Positions 8,233 to 16,636 of a stretch of 27,429 bases of DNA are shown here, piece after piece; the first letter of the stretch is position 1, and each line of letters begins with the position of its first letter. The notes below the pieces were generated by a model. The model saw only the letters and a program-made list of their open reading frames with translations, had not been told where the DNA came from and searched no databases. Source of the DNA: W589 sp964611805 (GTDB taxonomy: Bacteria > Chloroflexota > Dehalococcoidia > Dehalococcoidales > Fen-1064). Position numbers and translations under genes: made by a program. The stretch lies in the NCBI GenBank assembly GCA_964611805.1, contig CAZTBG010000029.1, positions 1 to 27,429 of the forward strand, read 5' to 3'.

Positions 8233-8797
8233 CGCTCTTAGCTTTTGACAGGCCAGCTATAGCATACCTGACCGCCAGGAAAGCTGCAAGGAAGATAGTA
8301 TAAGTAACCAGCATGCCCGAGCCATTCAGTTGCCAGACAAATACGGGCAGCGGGGTCAGCCCTATGTAAAGTCCCAGTACCGGATTGTGGGTGATAAAAA
8401 CAACGACACAGGTAATACCAAAGCTAATGCCTAACTCCCGGGGCACCAGAGCCAGGAGTATCCCGAGGGTCGTGGCACCACCTTTGCCTCCTCTGAATTT
8501 CAAAAAAATCGGCCAGTTATGCCCGATTATCGCGGCGAAGCCGGCAGTGTATACCCAAACAGAAGAGAGGCCCAGCCACCGGGCAATATACACCGCCAGC
8601 ATACCTTTGGCCATATCGGCTATCCAGACGGCATAACCAGCCCCCCTGTCTATCTCACGCATGACATTCAGAGCACCCATATTACCGCCACCTACCTGCC
8701 GTATGTCCACCCCACTCTTAATGCGAGCAGCAATATAAGCAAAGGGGATGGAACCCAGCAGATAGCCGGCAATGATGGCTGATATCGTGCTTACCAT
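8165..8797 (-). CDS. plsY: Glycerol-3-phosphate acyltransferase PlsY
   Basis: PlsY transfers the acyl group of acyl phosphate to glycerol 3-phosphate at the cytoplasmic membrane, the first acylation in phospholipid synthesis. The 210-residue protein has the three hallmark loops: GSIPFAYI (15-22), GGGNMGALN (36-44), and GHNWPIFLKFRGGKGGAT (92-109), with membrane helices between them. Length is normal. AGGGGG lies upstream of the ATG. It is flanked by a DegV (FakB-like) gene upstream on the same strand, which fits the use of exogenous fatty acid through acyl phosphate, and by the DUF998 gene downstream, which overlaps its 3' end. Confidence 0.95.
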   Translation of the reverse strand: MVSTISAIIAGYLLGSIPFAYIAARIKSGVDIRQVGGGNMGALNVMREIDRGAGYAVWIADMAKGMLAVYIARWLGLSSVWVYTAGFAAIIGHNWPIFLKFRGGKGGATTLGILLALVPRELGISFGITCVVVFITHNPVLGLYIGLTPLPVFVWQLNGSGMLVTYTIFLAAFLAVRYAIAGLSKAKSGADVKKGIIFDREYSIWQAKKK

Positions 8798-8965
8798 CTG
8801 TAATCAACCCCCTGTGTCTGTATACTTTACAACTGGCAATCAATTCTTTCAAGTAGGTCTTTGATACCTGCTAGCCACCAGCGTGTAACTAGAGTGTTAT
8901 TTAAAGAATTTATTAACTTATGTAAATCTCAGCAGGAACAAGCCGGAGAAAGCCATGAACGAGAC

Positions 8966-9817
8966 CTATTGATAGAAGGCAAAACCGACCGTGCCGGTAC
9001 CACAGGCATAGCCCATTACCGGAGTCAACTCGGTAATCCACAGCTCAGCACAATTGAACTCGGACGCTATCCTCTCCTTGAGCTTTTCCGCTTCCTCTGG
9101 CGCATAGGCATGCATTACGGCAACATGCACCTCACCCTGCCCCACCTTCTGCCTCATCATGCGGAGAATACGATTTATGCCGCTTTCTTTTCTCCGCACC
9201 GCCCCAACAAACCGTATCAGACCGTTGGAACTGGAGAGTATTGGCTTTATATTCAATCGGGAAGCTACCTGGGCAGCTATCTTGGGTATCCTACCGGTAC
9301 GATATACGTAACGGACAGTGTCCAGGAGAGCGAGAAAGTTGACCCTACTCCTTATATCATCAGCTATTTTCAACACTTCCTCAAAGGTCCTGCCCTCTTC
9401 GGCAGCTTGCGCTGACGCCAAGGCAATAAACCCCTCAGCAGCCGTAACAGTCTGCGAATCAAGTACCTCTATGGAGATATCACCAATCTCATTTTCGGCC
9501 TGTTTCACCGCCAAACGGGCTATATTATAACCAGTGCTTATCTTGGACGAGAGAGTGATACAAAGAATATTTTTCGAGTACTTGCTTGCCTCACGAAAAG
9601 CCTCAAGATAGTGACCGGGCGATGCTGGCGATGTGCTGAAATTGTCCGGGTCCTGTAACACCATCTCGTACGCCTCCGACGGGCTTACGTCCAGCACATC
9701 ACGATATATCTTGCCCCGAAAACAGATATTGATTGGCACGATTGTAATCTTGTGTTTCTCAATGGTCTCAGGGGTAAGATTGGAGACGCTATCAGTTACA
9801 ATGGCTACATTTTGCAC
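8966..9817 (-). CDS. DegV family fatty-acid-binding protein (FakB-like), copy 2
   Basis: This is a second DegV protein, 283 residues from the GTG chosen here. It shows VAIVTDSVSNL, the STSPASP loop (in place of the more usual TSQPS), ITLSSKISTGYN, and YRTGRIPK where copy 1 has RGGRIGK. The C-terminus ends in a GYACGTGTVGFAF-type segment. An ATG at 9868 would add 17 residues with no similarity to the family and has no spaced ribosome site, whereas GGAAGGGGA sits five bases before the GTG at 9817. The gene is followed by plsY after 168 bases on the same strand. Its promoter overlaps a long inverted repeat, so it is likely controlled by a repressor. A fatty-acid carrier role is inferred from the family and from plsY. 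Confidence 0.9.
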   Translation of the reverse strand: MQNVAIVTDSVSNLTPETIEKHKITIVPINICFRGKIYRDVLDVSPSEAYEMVLQDPDNFSTSPASPGHYLEAFREASKYSKNILCITLSSKISTGYNIARLAVKQAENEIGDISIEVLDSQTVTAAEGFIALASAQAAEEGRTFEEVLKIADDIRSRVNFLALLDTVRYVYRTGRIPKIAAQVASRLNIKPILSSSNGLIRFVGAVRRKESGINRILRMMRQKVGQGEVHVAVMHAYAPEEAEKLKERIASEFNCAELWITELTPVMGYACGTGTVGFAFYQ

Positions 9818-9875
9818 GAAGTCCCCTTCCCGACACACCCAGCCTTCTGTCGATTGGCATTCCCACATCCTTTGA

Positions 9876-9923
9876 ATACCTAGATACTCTAGGTATATTA
9901 TCCTAAAAAGTCTATGCTGTCAA
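9876..9923 (-). promoter_or_regulatory. Promoter of DegV-2 (plsY, DUF998) with an overlapping operator
   Basis: On the minus strand TTGACA (9918-9923), 17 bases, and TAATAT (9895-9900) form a near-perfect sigma-70 promoter. A perfect inverted repeat with arms ATACCTAGA (9876-9884) and TCTAGGTAT (9888-9896) around TAC begins inside the -10 and covers the expected start near 9888. Position and symmetry are those of a repressor operator. The site is seen directly; the regulator, which is not in the window, is unknown. Confidence 0.75.
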
Positions 9924-10018
9924 GTAACAAAAACCAGTCCGACGCCTTCGGAAAACAGCAGGCAGCCAGCACGACAGCACCTGGTAAAAACCACGGAAAG
10001 ACAGAAATAACAGGGCCT

Positions 10019-10046
10019 TTGGCTGTTCGTCTCACTATGCTATAAT
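10019..10046 (+). promoter_or_regulatory. Extended -10 promoter of carB
   Basis: TTGGCT (10019-10024), 16 bases, then TATAAT (10041-10046), preceded by TGC, which gives an extended -10. Transcription would start near 10053, leaving a leader of about 89 bases before carB. Confidence 0.65.
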
Positions 10047-10111
10047 GCGCCTTAGTGTCCATCAACCGTCGGGATAATGCCAGCACACCAGCCGGGTGAG
10101 AATCAGCTATG

Positions 10112-10123
10112 ATAACGCGTTAT
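10112..10123 (+). promoter_or_regulatory. 12-base perfect palindrome in the carB leader
   Basis: ATAACGCGTTAT is a perfect palindrome five bases upstream of the AGGAG of carB. It could be a protein-binding site or a small RNA stem affecting translation. No function can be assigned from sequence, and a palindrome this short may be chance. Confidence 0.3.
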
Positions 10124-10141
10124 AGATAGGAGACACACTGC

Positions 10142-13100
10142 ATGCCAAAACGGACTGACATCAACAAGGTAATGATAATTGGCTCTGGACCTATTATCAT
10201 TGGGCAGGCCTGCGAGTTCGACTACTCAGGGACACAGGCCTGCAAGGCTCTAAGGGGACTTGGCTACAAGATTGTGCTGGTGAACTCCAACCCGGCCACA
10301 ATCATGACTGACCCTGGCATGGCAGATATCACCTATATTGAGCCATTAAACCTCGACCGCATGATTCAGATTGTTGAAAAGGAACGACCGGACGCACTGC
10401 TGCCGAACCTGGGAGGGCAGTCTGGTCTCAATCTCAGCTCCGAACTCTACCGCTCCGGCACCCTCGATAAATACGGTGTCCAGATTATTGGTGTCGAGGC
10501 TGACGCCATCGAACGTGGTGAGGACCGGATAGCCTTCAAAGAAACGATGAACCGCCTCGGTATCGAGATGCCGAAAAGCACCGCCGTGTACAGTGTGGAG
10601 GACGCTGAGCAGGTGGCCGCTGAACTGGGATACCCGGTGGTCATCCGTCCCGCCTACACGATGGGGGGTACTGGTGGAGGCCTGGTCTATAACGTCGAGG
10701 AACTACGAGTAGTTGCCAGTCGCGGCATCTCCGCCAGCCTCATCGGGCAGATACTTATCGAGGAATCCGTGCTCGGGTGGGAAGAGCTTGAACTGGAAGT
10801 GGTCCGGGACGCCAAGAACCAGATGATTACGGTGTGCTTCATCGAAAATGTCGATGCCATGGGCGTCCACACCGGGGACTCCTACTGCACGGCCCCAATG
10901 CTCACAATCGCCCCGGAACTTCAGGAACGACTGCAGGAGTATTCTTATCGTATCGTTGAGGCAATTCGAGTAATCGGCGGTACCAATATCCAGTTTGCCC
11001 ATGACCCCAAAACAGGCCGTGTCGTCGTTATTGAAATCAATCCGAGGACGTCACGTTCCTCAGCACTGGCTTCCAAGGCAACCGGCTTTCCGATTGCGCT
11101 GGTTTCTTCCAAGCTGGCGGGCGGGCTAACGCTGGATGAAATCCCGTACTGGCGGGACGGTACCCTGGAGAAGTACACTCCGTCCGGAGACTACGTGGTC
11201 GTCAAATTTGCACGCTGGGCATTCGAGAAGTTCCGGGACGCCGAGGACAAGCTCGGGACACAGATGCGGGCTGTCGGTGAGGTTATGAGCATCGGCAAGA
11301 CCTATAAGGAGGCTCTCCAGAAATCAATCCGGTCACTGGAAAACGGCCGCTACGGCCTGGGATTTGCCAAAAATTTCCACGAGAGACCGCTTGCTGAATT
11401 GATGGAGATGCTTAACGTACCCACCAGTGAACGTCAGTTCATTATGTACGAGGCGCTTCGCAAGGGTGCCGGCATCCAGGAGCTTTACGAGAAAACATAC
11501 ATAAAACCCTGGTTCATTGAGCAGATGAACGAGCTGGTCGAGCTTGAGGAACGAATCCTGCAATTCAAGGGCAGGATGCTGCCGGACGAACTCCTGATTC
11601 AGGCAAAGAAGGATGGATTCGCCGACCGCTACCTCGCACAACTCCTCAAGATATCGGAAAAGGATATCCGGGCCAAACGTATTTCCCTGGGAGTTAGCGA
11701 GGCATGGGAGCCAGTGCCGGTCAGCGGGGTCGAAAACGCCGCCTATTACTTCTCCACCTATAATGCCCCCGATAAAACGCTGGCGAGTGACCAGCGCAAG
11801 GTGATGGTTCTCGGTGGAGGCCCAAATCGTATCGGCCAGGGGATAGAGTTCGACTATTGCTGCGTTCATGCTGCCTTTGCCCTGCGTGATATGGGATTCG
11901 AGACCATCATGGTCAACTGTAACCCTGAGACCGTATCGACGGACTACGATACGTCCGACAAGCTCTACTTCGAGCCACTCACCGTTGAGGATGTCCTCAG
12001 TATCTACGAGAAAGAGAAGCCAGAGGGCGTGATAGTCCAGTTCGGAGGTCAGACTCCACTGAATATTGCCAATGAGTTGTCTGAAGCCGGCGTTAGAATA
12101 CTGGGGACCTCACCTGAAACAATCGACTTAGCCGAGGACCGTGACCGCTTCCGGCAGATGATGCGGCAGGTCGGAATACCTATGCCGGAATCCGGTATGG
12201 CCAGCAACCTTGAGGAGGCACTGCTCGTGGCCAATCAAATCGGCTATCCCCTGATGGTGCGGCCTTCCTACGTCCTCGGCGGACGGGGTATGCAGGTTGT
12301 CCATGACGAAGAAATGCTTAGGGAGTACGTCACCGCCGCCGTAGATGTTACCCCTGACCGCCCTATTTTAATCGATAAATTCCTGGAAAACGCAATTGAA
12401 GCAGAGGCCGATGCCATTGCTGATGGTACCGACGTCCTTGTACCGGCCATCATGGAGCATATTGAACTGGCCGGAGTGCATTCCGGCGACTCCGCTTGTG
12501 TAATTCCACCGGTCAGCATCCCTGAGAAACATCTCAAAACCATTAACGAGTACACCAAAAAGATTGCGCAGGAACTCAACGTCTTGGGGTTAATGAACAT
12601 TCAGTATGCCATTGCTCAGGACACAGTGTATGTGCTCGAGGCCAACCCCCGGGCATCCCGGACAGTTCCGCTGGTCTCGAAGGTGTGCAATGTGTCTATG
12701 GCACGTATCGCAACTCAGGTCATGCTCGGCAAGAAGCTCGACGAACTTGACCTGAAACCGCGTCGGATACCGCACTTTGGTGTAAAGGAGGCGGTCTTTC
12801 CCTTTAACATGTTCCCTGAGGTAGACCCACTCCTCGGCCCGGAGATGCGGTCAACAGGTGAGGTGCTCGGAATCGCCGACTCATTTGGTAATGCCTTCTT
12901 CAAGGCGGAGGAAGCAGCCAAGCAGCAGCTCCCCACAGAGGGTACGGTCCTGATAACAGTATCAGAGATAGACCGCCCCGCTGTGGCAGAGGTGGCCCGG
13001 AGCTTTGATAAGCTTGGTTTCAAGATAAAGGCAACGCAGGGTACCCGCCAGTTCCTCAGTAGCCTGGGTATCGAGTCTGAACTGATTTTAAAGATGCACG

Positions 13101-13342
13101 AAGGCCGCCCGAATATCACCGATGGCATCATGAATGGGGAAATCCAGCTGGTCATCAATACCCCAGCGGGAAAACTCAGCCAGTACGATGACTCCTACAT
13201 TCGCAAAACGGCCATAAAATACAAGGTGCCATACATTACTACTCTGGCAGCCGCCGCCGCGGCAGCTAAAGGAATAGCTGCGTACCGCCAGAACAGGACC
13301 AGCGTGAAGTCATTACAGAGCTACCACTCAGAAATAGGTTGA
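10142..13342 (+). CDS. carB: Carbamoyl-phosphate synthase large subunit
   Basis: CarB uses ammonia from the small subunit, bicarbonate and two ATP to make carbamoyl phosphate for pyrimidine and arginine synthesis. The 1066 residues (E. coli about 1073) contain two homologous halves, each opening with the expected pre-ATP-grasp motif: IIGSGPIIIGQACEFDYSG near residue 12 and VLGGGPNRIGQGIEFDYCC near 557. The ATP-grasp glycine loops are TMGGTGGGL and VLGGRGMQV. The C-terminal MGS-like regulatory domain starts near 935 and includes the ITDGIMNGEIQLVINTP stretch. Translation starts at an ATG with AGGAG nine bases upstream. The small-subunit gene carA is not adjacent, so it must lie elsewhere in the genome. 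The gene converges with the MFS gene. Confidence 0.98.
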   Translation: MPKRTDINKVMIIGSGPIIIGQACEFDYSGTQACKALRGLGYKIVLVNSNPATIMTDPGMADITYIEPLNLDRMIQIVEKERPDALLPNLGGQSGLNLSSELYRSGTLDKYGVQIIGVEADAIERGEDRIAFKETMNRLGIEMPKSTAVYSVEDAEQVAAELGYPVVIRPAYTMGGTGGGLVYNVEELRVVASRGISASLIGQILIEESVLGWEELELEVVRDAKNQMITVCFIENVDAMGVHTGDSYCTAPMLTIAPELQERLQEYSYRIVEAIRVIGGTNIQFAHDPKTGRVVVIEINPRTSRSSALASKATGFPIALVSSKLAGGLTLDEIPYWRDGTLEKYTPSGDYVVVKFARWAFEKFRDAEDKLGTQMRAVGEVMSIGKTYKEALQKSIRSLENGRYGLGFAKNFHERPLAELMEMLNVPTSERQFIMYEALRKGAGIQELYEKTYIKPWFIEQMNELVELEERILQFKGRMLPDELLIQAKKDGFADRYLAQLLKISEKDIRAKRISLGVSEAWEPVPVSGVENAAYYFSTYNAPDKTLASDQRKVMVLGGGPNRIGQGIEFDYCCVHAAFALRDMGFETIMVNCNPETVSTDYDTSDKLYFEPLTVEDVLSIYEKEKPEGVIVQFGGQTPLNIANELSEAGVRILGTSPETIDLAEDRDRFRQMMRQVGIPMPESGMASNLEEALLVANQIGYPLMVRPSYVLGGRGMQVVHDEEMLREYVTAAVDVTPDRPILIDKFLENAIEAEADAIADGTDVLVPAIMEHIELAGVHSGDSACVIPPVSIPEKHLKTINEYTKKIAQELNVLGLMNIQYAIAQDTVYVLEANPRASRTVPLVSKVCNVSMARIATQVMLGKKLDELDLKPRRIPHFGVKEAVFPFNMFPEVDPLLGPEMRSTGEVLGIADSFGNAFFKAEEAAKQQLPTEGTVLITVSEIDRPAVAEVARSFDKLGFKIKATQGTRQFLSSLGIESELILKMHEGRPNITDGIMNGEIQLVINTPAGKLSQYDDSYIRKTAIKYKVPYITTLAAAAAAAKGIAAYRQNRTSVKSLQSYHSEIG

Positions 13343-13398
13343 TGCAGATACTGTGATGTTCTATGAGACTGTGAACCATTCGAAGCTACACAAGTTAG

Positions 13399-14700
13399 CT
13401 ACTGGAGATTTCGTACGCGTGGTAAGAATACCGCCACCATAAGGGTCACGGCAACAAGCACCATAGCAAATCCACCGACCGTCCACTCTACGCCTATGGC
13501 AGTATCGGCCATCAATCCGGCGACAAAGGTGCCAAGGCTGGTAAAGCCGAAATTCATAGTATATATGCTCATGACACGCCCGCGATAGTCGTCATCCACG
13601 TAGTACTGCACCAGCGTATTGCCGAGGGTCATTCGCGCCGCCTGACCCAGCCCCACCACCACAATCAGAACAATGGAGAGAGGCCAGGATTCGGAGAAGG
13701 AGAAGCCAATCAAAGCTGAACCCAGAACGAGACAGCCGAACAGCAGCAGCATGCCCCGCCTCCTGTTTGGCAGGGAGGCCAGTACAAGGGAACCAAGGAT
13801 AGCACCAGCCCCTGATATACTCAACAACATACCCAAACCAGCCGGCCCCACCATCAGGATATCCTCGGTAAAAATCGGCATCAGTACTATGTATGGCCGG
13901 GATAGAAATATTACAATGAGTAGGAACACCAGCAGCAACAGTATGGTGGTCCTGCTCCTGACGTAGCGTAGTCCTTCCCAGATATCGGCAAAAACGCTTC
14001 TCCTGATTGCGGTTACTTTACTGGTACGCGGCATTAATATGATAAATATTACCGCCACGAGGTACATGCCTGTCATAGCGAAGTAGACAACCTTAAAGTT
14101 ATAGTTGTCGCCGATAAGGAAACCGGCTACCGCCGGAGCGATGAGTCGTAGTGTGTTCATCGCCATATTATTCAGGGCAATAGCATTCATCAACTGCTTT
14201 TCACCCACAATCTCAGGGACAATCGCCTGGCGCGAGGGCGCCATGAGACCCATTACGGTCCCCTGAAATACAGAAGCCACAATCAGAATCCACCACGAGC
14301 CGGCACGCTCAGCACTGAGATAGCCAGTGGTAAGACTCAGGGCAATACCAAGAGAGATGGCCGCTGAACATAACTGACCGACAAGCAGGACATACTTTTT
14401 CTGGACCCTGTCAGCGATAACTCCGCCGAACAGGGCCAGAATAAGCATGGGCAGGGCGTTAGCCAGGGACATCAGGCCCAGAATGGTGGCCGAGTCGGTC
14501 AGATGGTACACCAGCAGGGAGCGAGCCATCATCTGCATGTTCGCTGAAGCGCGCTGCCCCAGAAGAGCACCGTAGTAGAGACGAAAAACAGGGTTCTTAA
14601 ATGACTCAAAGGTCCTCAGACCGGGCAGCGATATCCTGCCACGACCACTCCTGCTTGGCCTGTGTTCCTCATCATTGAAGTTATTCGTGTCCTGCCGCAT
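13399..14700 (-). CDS. Major facilitator superfamily exporter (EntS/MFS_3 type)
   Basis: The 433-residue protein has about twelve hydrophobic segments in two sets of six, a soluble N-terminal 35 residues, and the MFS motif-A-like loop GGVIADRVQKKYVLL after the second helix. The FKNPVFRLYYGALLGQ opening and the MGLMAPSRQAIVPEIVG segment resemble the MFS_3 group that includes EntS and macrolide/multidrug exporters. Substrate is unknown. The ATG at 14700 has no recognisable Shine-Dalgarno and lies 14 bases after a terminator-type hairpin and T-run in the same orientation. A promoter stands before that hairpin, so expression may depend on readthrough or attenuation. Confidence 0.88.
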   Translation of the reverse strand: MRQDTNNFNDEEHRPSRSGRGRISLPGLRTFESFKNPVFRLYYGALLGQRASANMQMMARSLLVYHLTDSATILGLMSLANALPMLILALFGGVIADRVQKKYVLLVGQLCSAAISLGIALSLTTGYLSAERAGSWWILIVASVFQGTVMGLMAPSRQAIVPEIVGEKQLMNAIALNNMAMNTLRLIAPAVAGFLIGDNYNFKVVYFAMTGMYLVAVIFIILMPRTSKVTAIRRSVFADIWEGLRYVRSRTTILLLLVFLLIVIFLSRPYIVLMPIFTEDILMVGPAGLGMLLSISGAGAILGSLVLASLPNRRRGMLLLFGCLVLGSALIGFSFSESWPLSIVLIVVVGLGQAARMTLGNTLVQYYVDDDYRGRVMSIYTMNFGFTSLGTFVAGLMADTAIGVEWTVGGFAMVLVAVTLMVAVFLPRVRNLQ

Positions 14701-14713
14701 TGTTTTTACACAC

Positions 14714-14746
14714 TAAAAAAACAGAGGCTGCTCGTAGAGCAGCCTC
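14714..14746 (-). terminator. Intrinsic terminator or leader attenuator before the MFS gene
   Basis: On the minus strand GAGGCTGCTC and GAGCAGCCTC form a perfect 10-bp stem around a three-base loop (14724-14746), followed by TG and then seven T (14721-14715). This is a textbook intrinsic terminator. It lies 140 bases after the stop of the TreT-like gene and could end that transcript. A good promoter between the two (14771-14800) would also place it in the MFS leader. Confidence 0.85.
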
Positions 14747-14770
14747 CAACCCCTAAAGCACACTTGGGAT

Positions 14771-14800
14771 ATTATATGGCAATGCCGTAACCTGGGGCAA
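14771..14800 (-). promoter_or_regulatory. Promoter of the MFS gene
   Basis: On the minus strand TTGCCC (14795-14800), 18 bases, then a perfect TATAAT (14771-14776). Transcription should start near 14764, about 20 bases before the terminator hairpin and 64 before the MFS start codon. Confidence 0.6.
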
Positions 14801-14887
14801 ATCAGGAATAAAATAGATGGCGATACCGTACAATCTCAGAAATAATGAACTGGTTATAAGAAACGACGGAAGATTTAAGGGCTACCT

Positions 14888-16183
14888 TTAATTGTCAATT
14901 ATAGGAGCGGCGGCCCAGTGTTGTGAGTAAGCTTGGGGCTTGTTGCCATTCAGCGCACTCATAACCACCTGCAGGTAATCCCTGAGCAATCTGGGCATCA
15001 GGTAGTCTCTCCGCACGGACTCTCGGCCTGCTTTACCTATACTCTTTGCCAGTGTCCGGTCATTCAAGAGGATTACCATGCTTCGAGCACATGATACAGT
15101 GTCGTCCACCAGAAAGCCGGTCTTTCCGTCGTTTATCTGAAGCCTGATTCCGCCGCAATTTCCACCAACCACGGGAGTCCCTTTCCACATCGCCTCCGCC
15201 ACGGTCAGACCGAACCCCTCCCTGATAGACTTTTGCACAATAATATCAGAGCCCGACTGAAAGGCATCCACCTCCAGGTCTCCAATAACCAGGGGGTCAG
15301 AGAAAAGGTGTATATCAGGGTCGCATCCGGCATACTGCTGAACGCTGCTGAGGACCTCCAGAGCTTCATAATCATCGTTTGCCGTCATGGCCCCAACCAG
15401 TGCCAACTGCAGCGAAGGAACCTCTTTCCTGGCTAATCGGTAGGCGTCGATTACTCCCCACGGGTCCTTCCAGCGGTCGAAGCGCGATACCTGCGTCACA
15501 AGAGATCTGTCCGGGTCTATCCCAAGCCCGGCCAGTACTTCTCGCGCCTGGCTAAAACCCAACGGCCTGTGCTTCGGTATTAACGGGTCAATAGCGGGAG
15601 GAGACACAAATACCCTGTCCGCATTATTGTCTTCCGGAAGGTATTCCGGCATACTGGCCATTATCATCTTGTAATCGCTCATGTACGAGCGCAGCAGCTC
15701 CATGACCGTCCTATTAGGTCTGGTGGCATCAACATGGCATACCCAGACACCGGCAGGAGCACCCAGATAGTGAAGCAAGGGCAAGACCTGAGCATCGTGA
15801 ATGAGCCACAGGTCTGCGGTTAGTCCCATCACTGCCGCAGCGTTTGCGGCTTCCTTATTATGCCTCTGATAAAGGTCAATATCATCACAGCACAGACTCT
15901 CACCATCACCCTGGAGGCAGTGGTGCAGATTCTTGCCGACCCGGAAAAATGCGCTATCCGGTTCAATGACGTACCACTCAGCCTCAATCCCGACACTGCG
16001 CATAAGAGGCACCAATGATTGCAGGATTTCAGCCACACCTCCGCCAGCAGGGGTGGCATTAACATGAACAATACGCACTCCCCGCAGCTTTTCGGCAGTA
16101 GTGACTATCTCCGATATAAGACCATCGGGAACAAAGCCAGAATACTGAGCAAGTTGTATTTCCTGCGTCGGGACCCTGAGCAT
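14888..16183 (-). CDS. GT4 glycosyltransferase, TreT-like (trehalose-synthase type), copy A
   Basis: TreT makes trehalose from NDP-glucose and glucose. This 431-residue protein resembles TreT along its length: VNATPAGGGVAEIL at 41-54 in the N-terminal Rossmann domain, LIHDAQVLPLL near 127-137, CHVDATRPN, TQVSRFDRWKDP near 230-241 in the donor-binding domain, and the retaining GT4 EX7E motif at E322 and E330 (REGFGLTVAEAMWKG). The open frame extends to a TTG at 16201, but GGAGGAG lies inside that extension, nine bases before the ATG at 16183, so I use the ATG. The acceptor could be glucose or another small sugar or glycerate. A second TreT-like gene lies upstream on the same strand, and otsAB lies beyond that. 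Confidence 0.87.
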   Translation of the reverse strand: MLRVPTQEIQLAQYSGFVPDGLISEIVTTAEKLRGVRIVHVNATPAGGGVAEILQSLVPLMRSVGIEAEWYVIEPDSAFFRVGKNLHHCLQGDGESLCCDDIDLYQRHNKEAANAAAVMGLTADLWLIHDAQVLPLLHYLGAPAGVWVCHVDATRPNRTVMELLRSYMSDYKMIMASMPEYLPEDNNADRVFVSPPAIDPLIPKHRPLGFSQAREVLAGLGIDPDRSLVTQVSRFDRWKDPWGVIDAYRLARKEVPSLQLALVGAMTANDDYEALEVLSSVQQYAGCDPDIHLFSDPLVIGDLEVDAFQSGSDIIVQKSIREGFGLTVAEAMWKGTPVVGGNCGGIRLQINDGKTGFLVDDTVSCARSMVILLNDRTLAKSIGKAGRESVRRDYLMPRLLRDYLQVVMSALNGNKPQAYSQHWAAAPIIDN

Positions 16184-16288
16184 AAGATATGTCTCCTCCA
16201 ATTACCCCCTTCTTAGCTCTATTAGCCCGGCACCGGATGGCTCTACTTGTTGAACTGGTTCGTGACCAGATACTATTGCCGAGCACTT

Positions 16289-16326
16289 GTTATAACTATT
16301 GCTTATTACTTATTACAATTGTAATA
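16289..16326 (-). promoter_or_regulatory. Promoter of TreT-like copy A with an overlapping palindrome
   Basis: On the minus strand TTGTAA (16313-16318), 18 bases, then TATAAC (16289-16294). The 16-base perfect palindrome TATTACAATTGTAATA (16311-16326) covers the -35. Its core TACA-AT-TGTA fits the TACA-NN-TGTA pattern bound by BlaI/MecI/CopY-type repressors. That link is by analogy only. The leader would be about 100 bases long. Confidence 0.5.
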
Positions 16327-16604
16327 TTGAGCAATAACTTCATATATCCCGCAAAGGTACTCAATACAGTAGTACTTTAAGCAACAGTACTTTCAGGTTA
16401 GTGTTAGACAAAGCTAGCCCCAAAAGACCAATTGGTAAAATGGCCAGTCCAACTCCTTTGCCTGTGAGAATACCATCGTAGATGACTATAGCTTCGAGAG
16501 GTTGGAAAAAGGTTAGAGGAGGGGCATGATTTGATTAGAGTTCAAGTGGCTGTGCGGGCATCCGCAGATAATTCCCGAAGCAGGGGCTAAGGGCACCGGA
16601 CTGT

Positions 16605-16631
16605 AAAAAAACAGGACAACAGATGGTCCTG
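16605..16631 (-). terminator. Intrinsic terminator of TreT-like copy B
   Basis: On the minus strand CAGGAC and GTCCTG (16631-16626 and 16617-16612) pair around an eight-base loop and are followed at once by seven T (16611-16605). It lies five bases past the stop codon. The stem is short, but the T-run is strong. Confidence 0.75.
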
Positions 16632-16636
16632 CCTCA

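Larger units (their letters stand above)
9818..10141. other. 324-base divergent intergenic region between DegV-2 and carB
   Basis: The left half holds the minus-strand DegV-2 promoter and operator. The right half holds a plus-strand promoter and the carB leader. A short minus-strand frame at 9898-10086 crosses both and has no support. No RNA gene was recognised. Confidence 0.6.
16184..16636. other. 453-base intergenic region between the two TreT-like genes
   Basis: It contains the ribosome site, promoter and palindrome of copy A on the left and the terminator of copy B on the right. The centre (about 16270-16390) is markedly AT-rich. No supported gene or structured RNA was found in the remainder (about 16330-16600). 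Confidence 0.6.

Noticed and set aside
8861..9415. 184-codon plus-strand open frame
   Set aside because: Most of it is antisense to DegV copy 2, whose minus-strand product is clearly conserved. It has no ribosome site.
9898..10086. 62-codon minus-strand frame between DegV-2 and carB
   Set aside because: It lies across two good promoters and has no features of a real protein.
11333..11869. 178-codon minus-strand open frame
   Set aside because: It is antisense to carB and is explained by the codon use of that gene.
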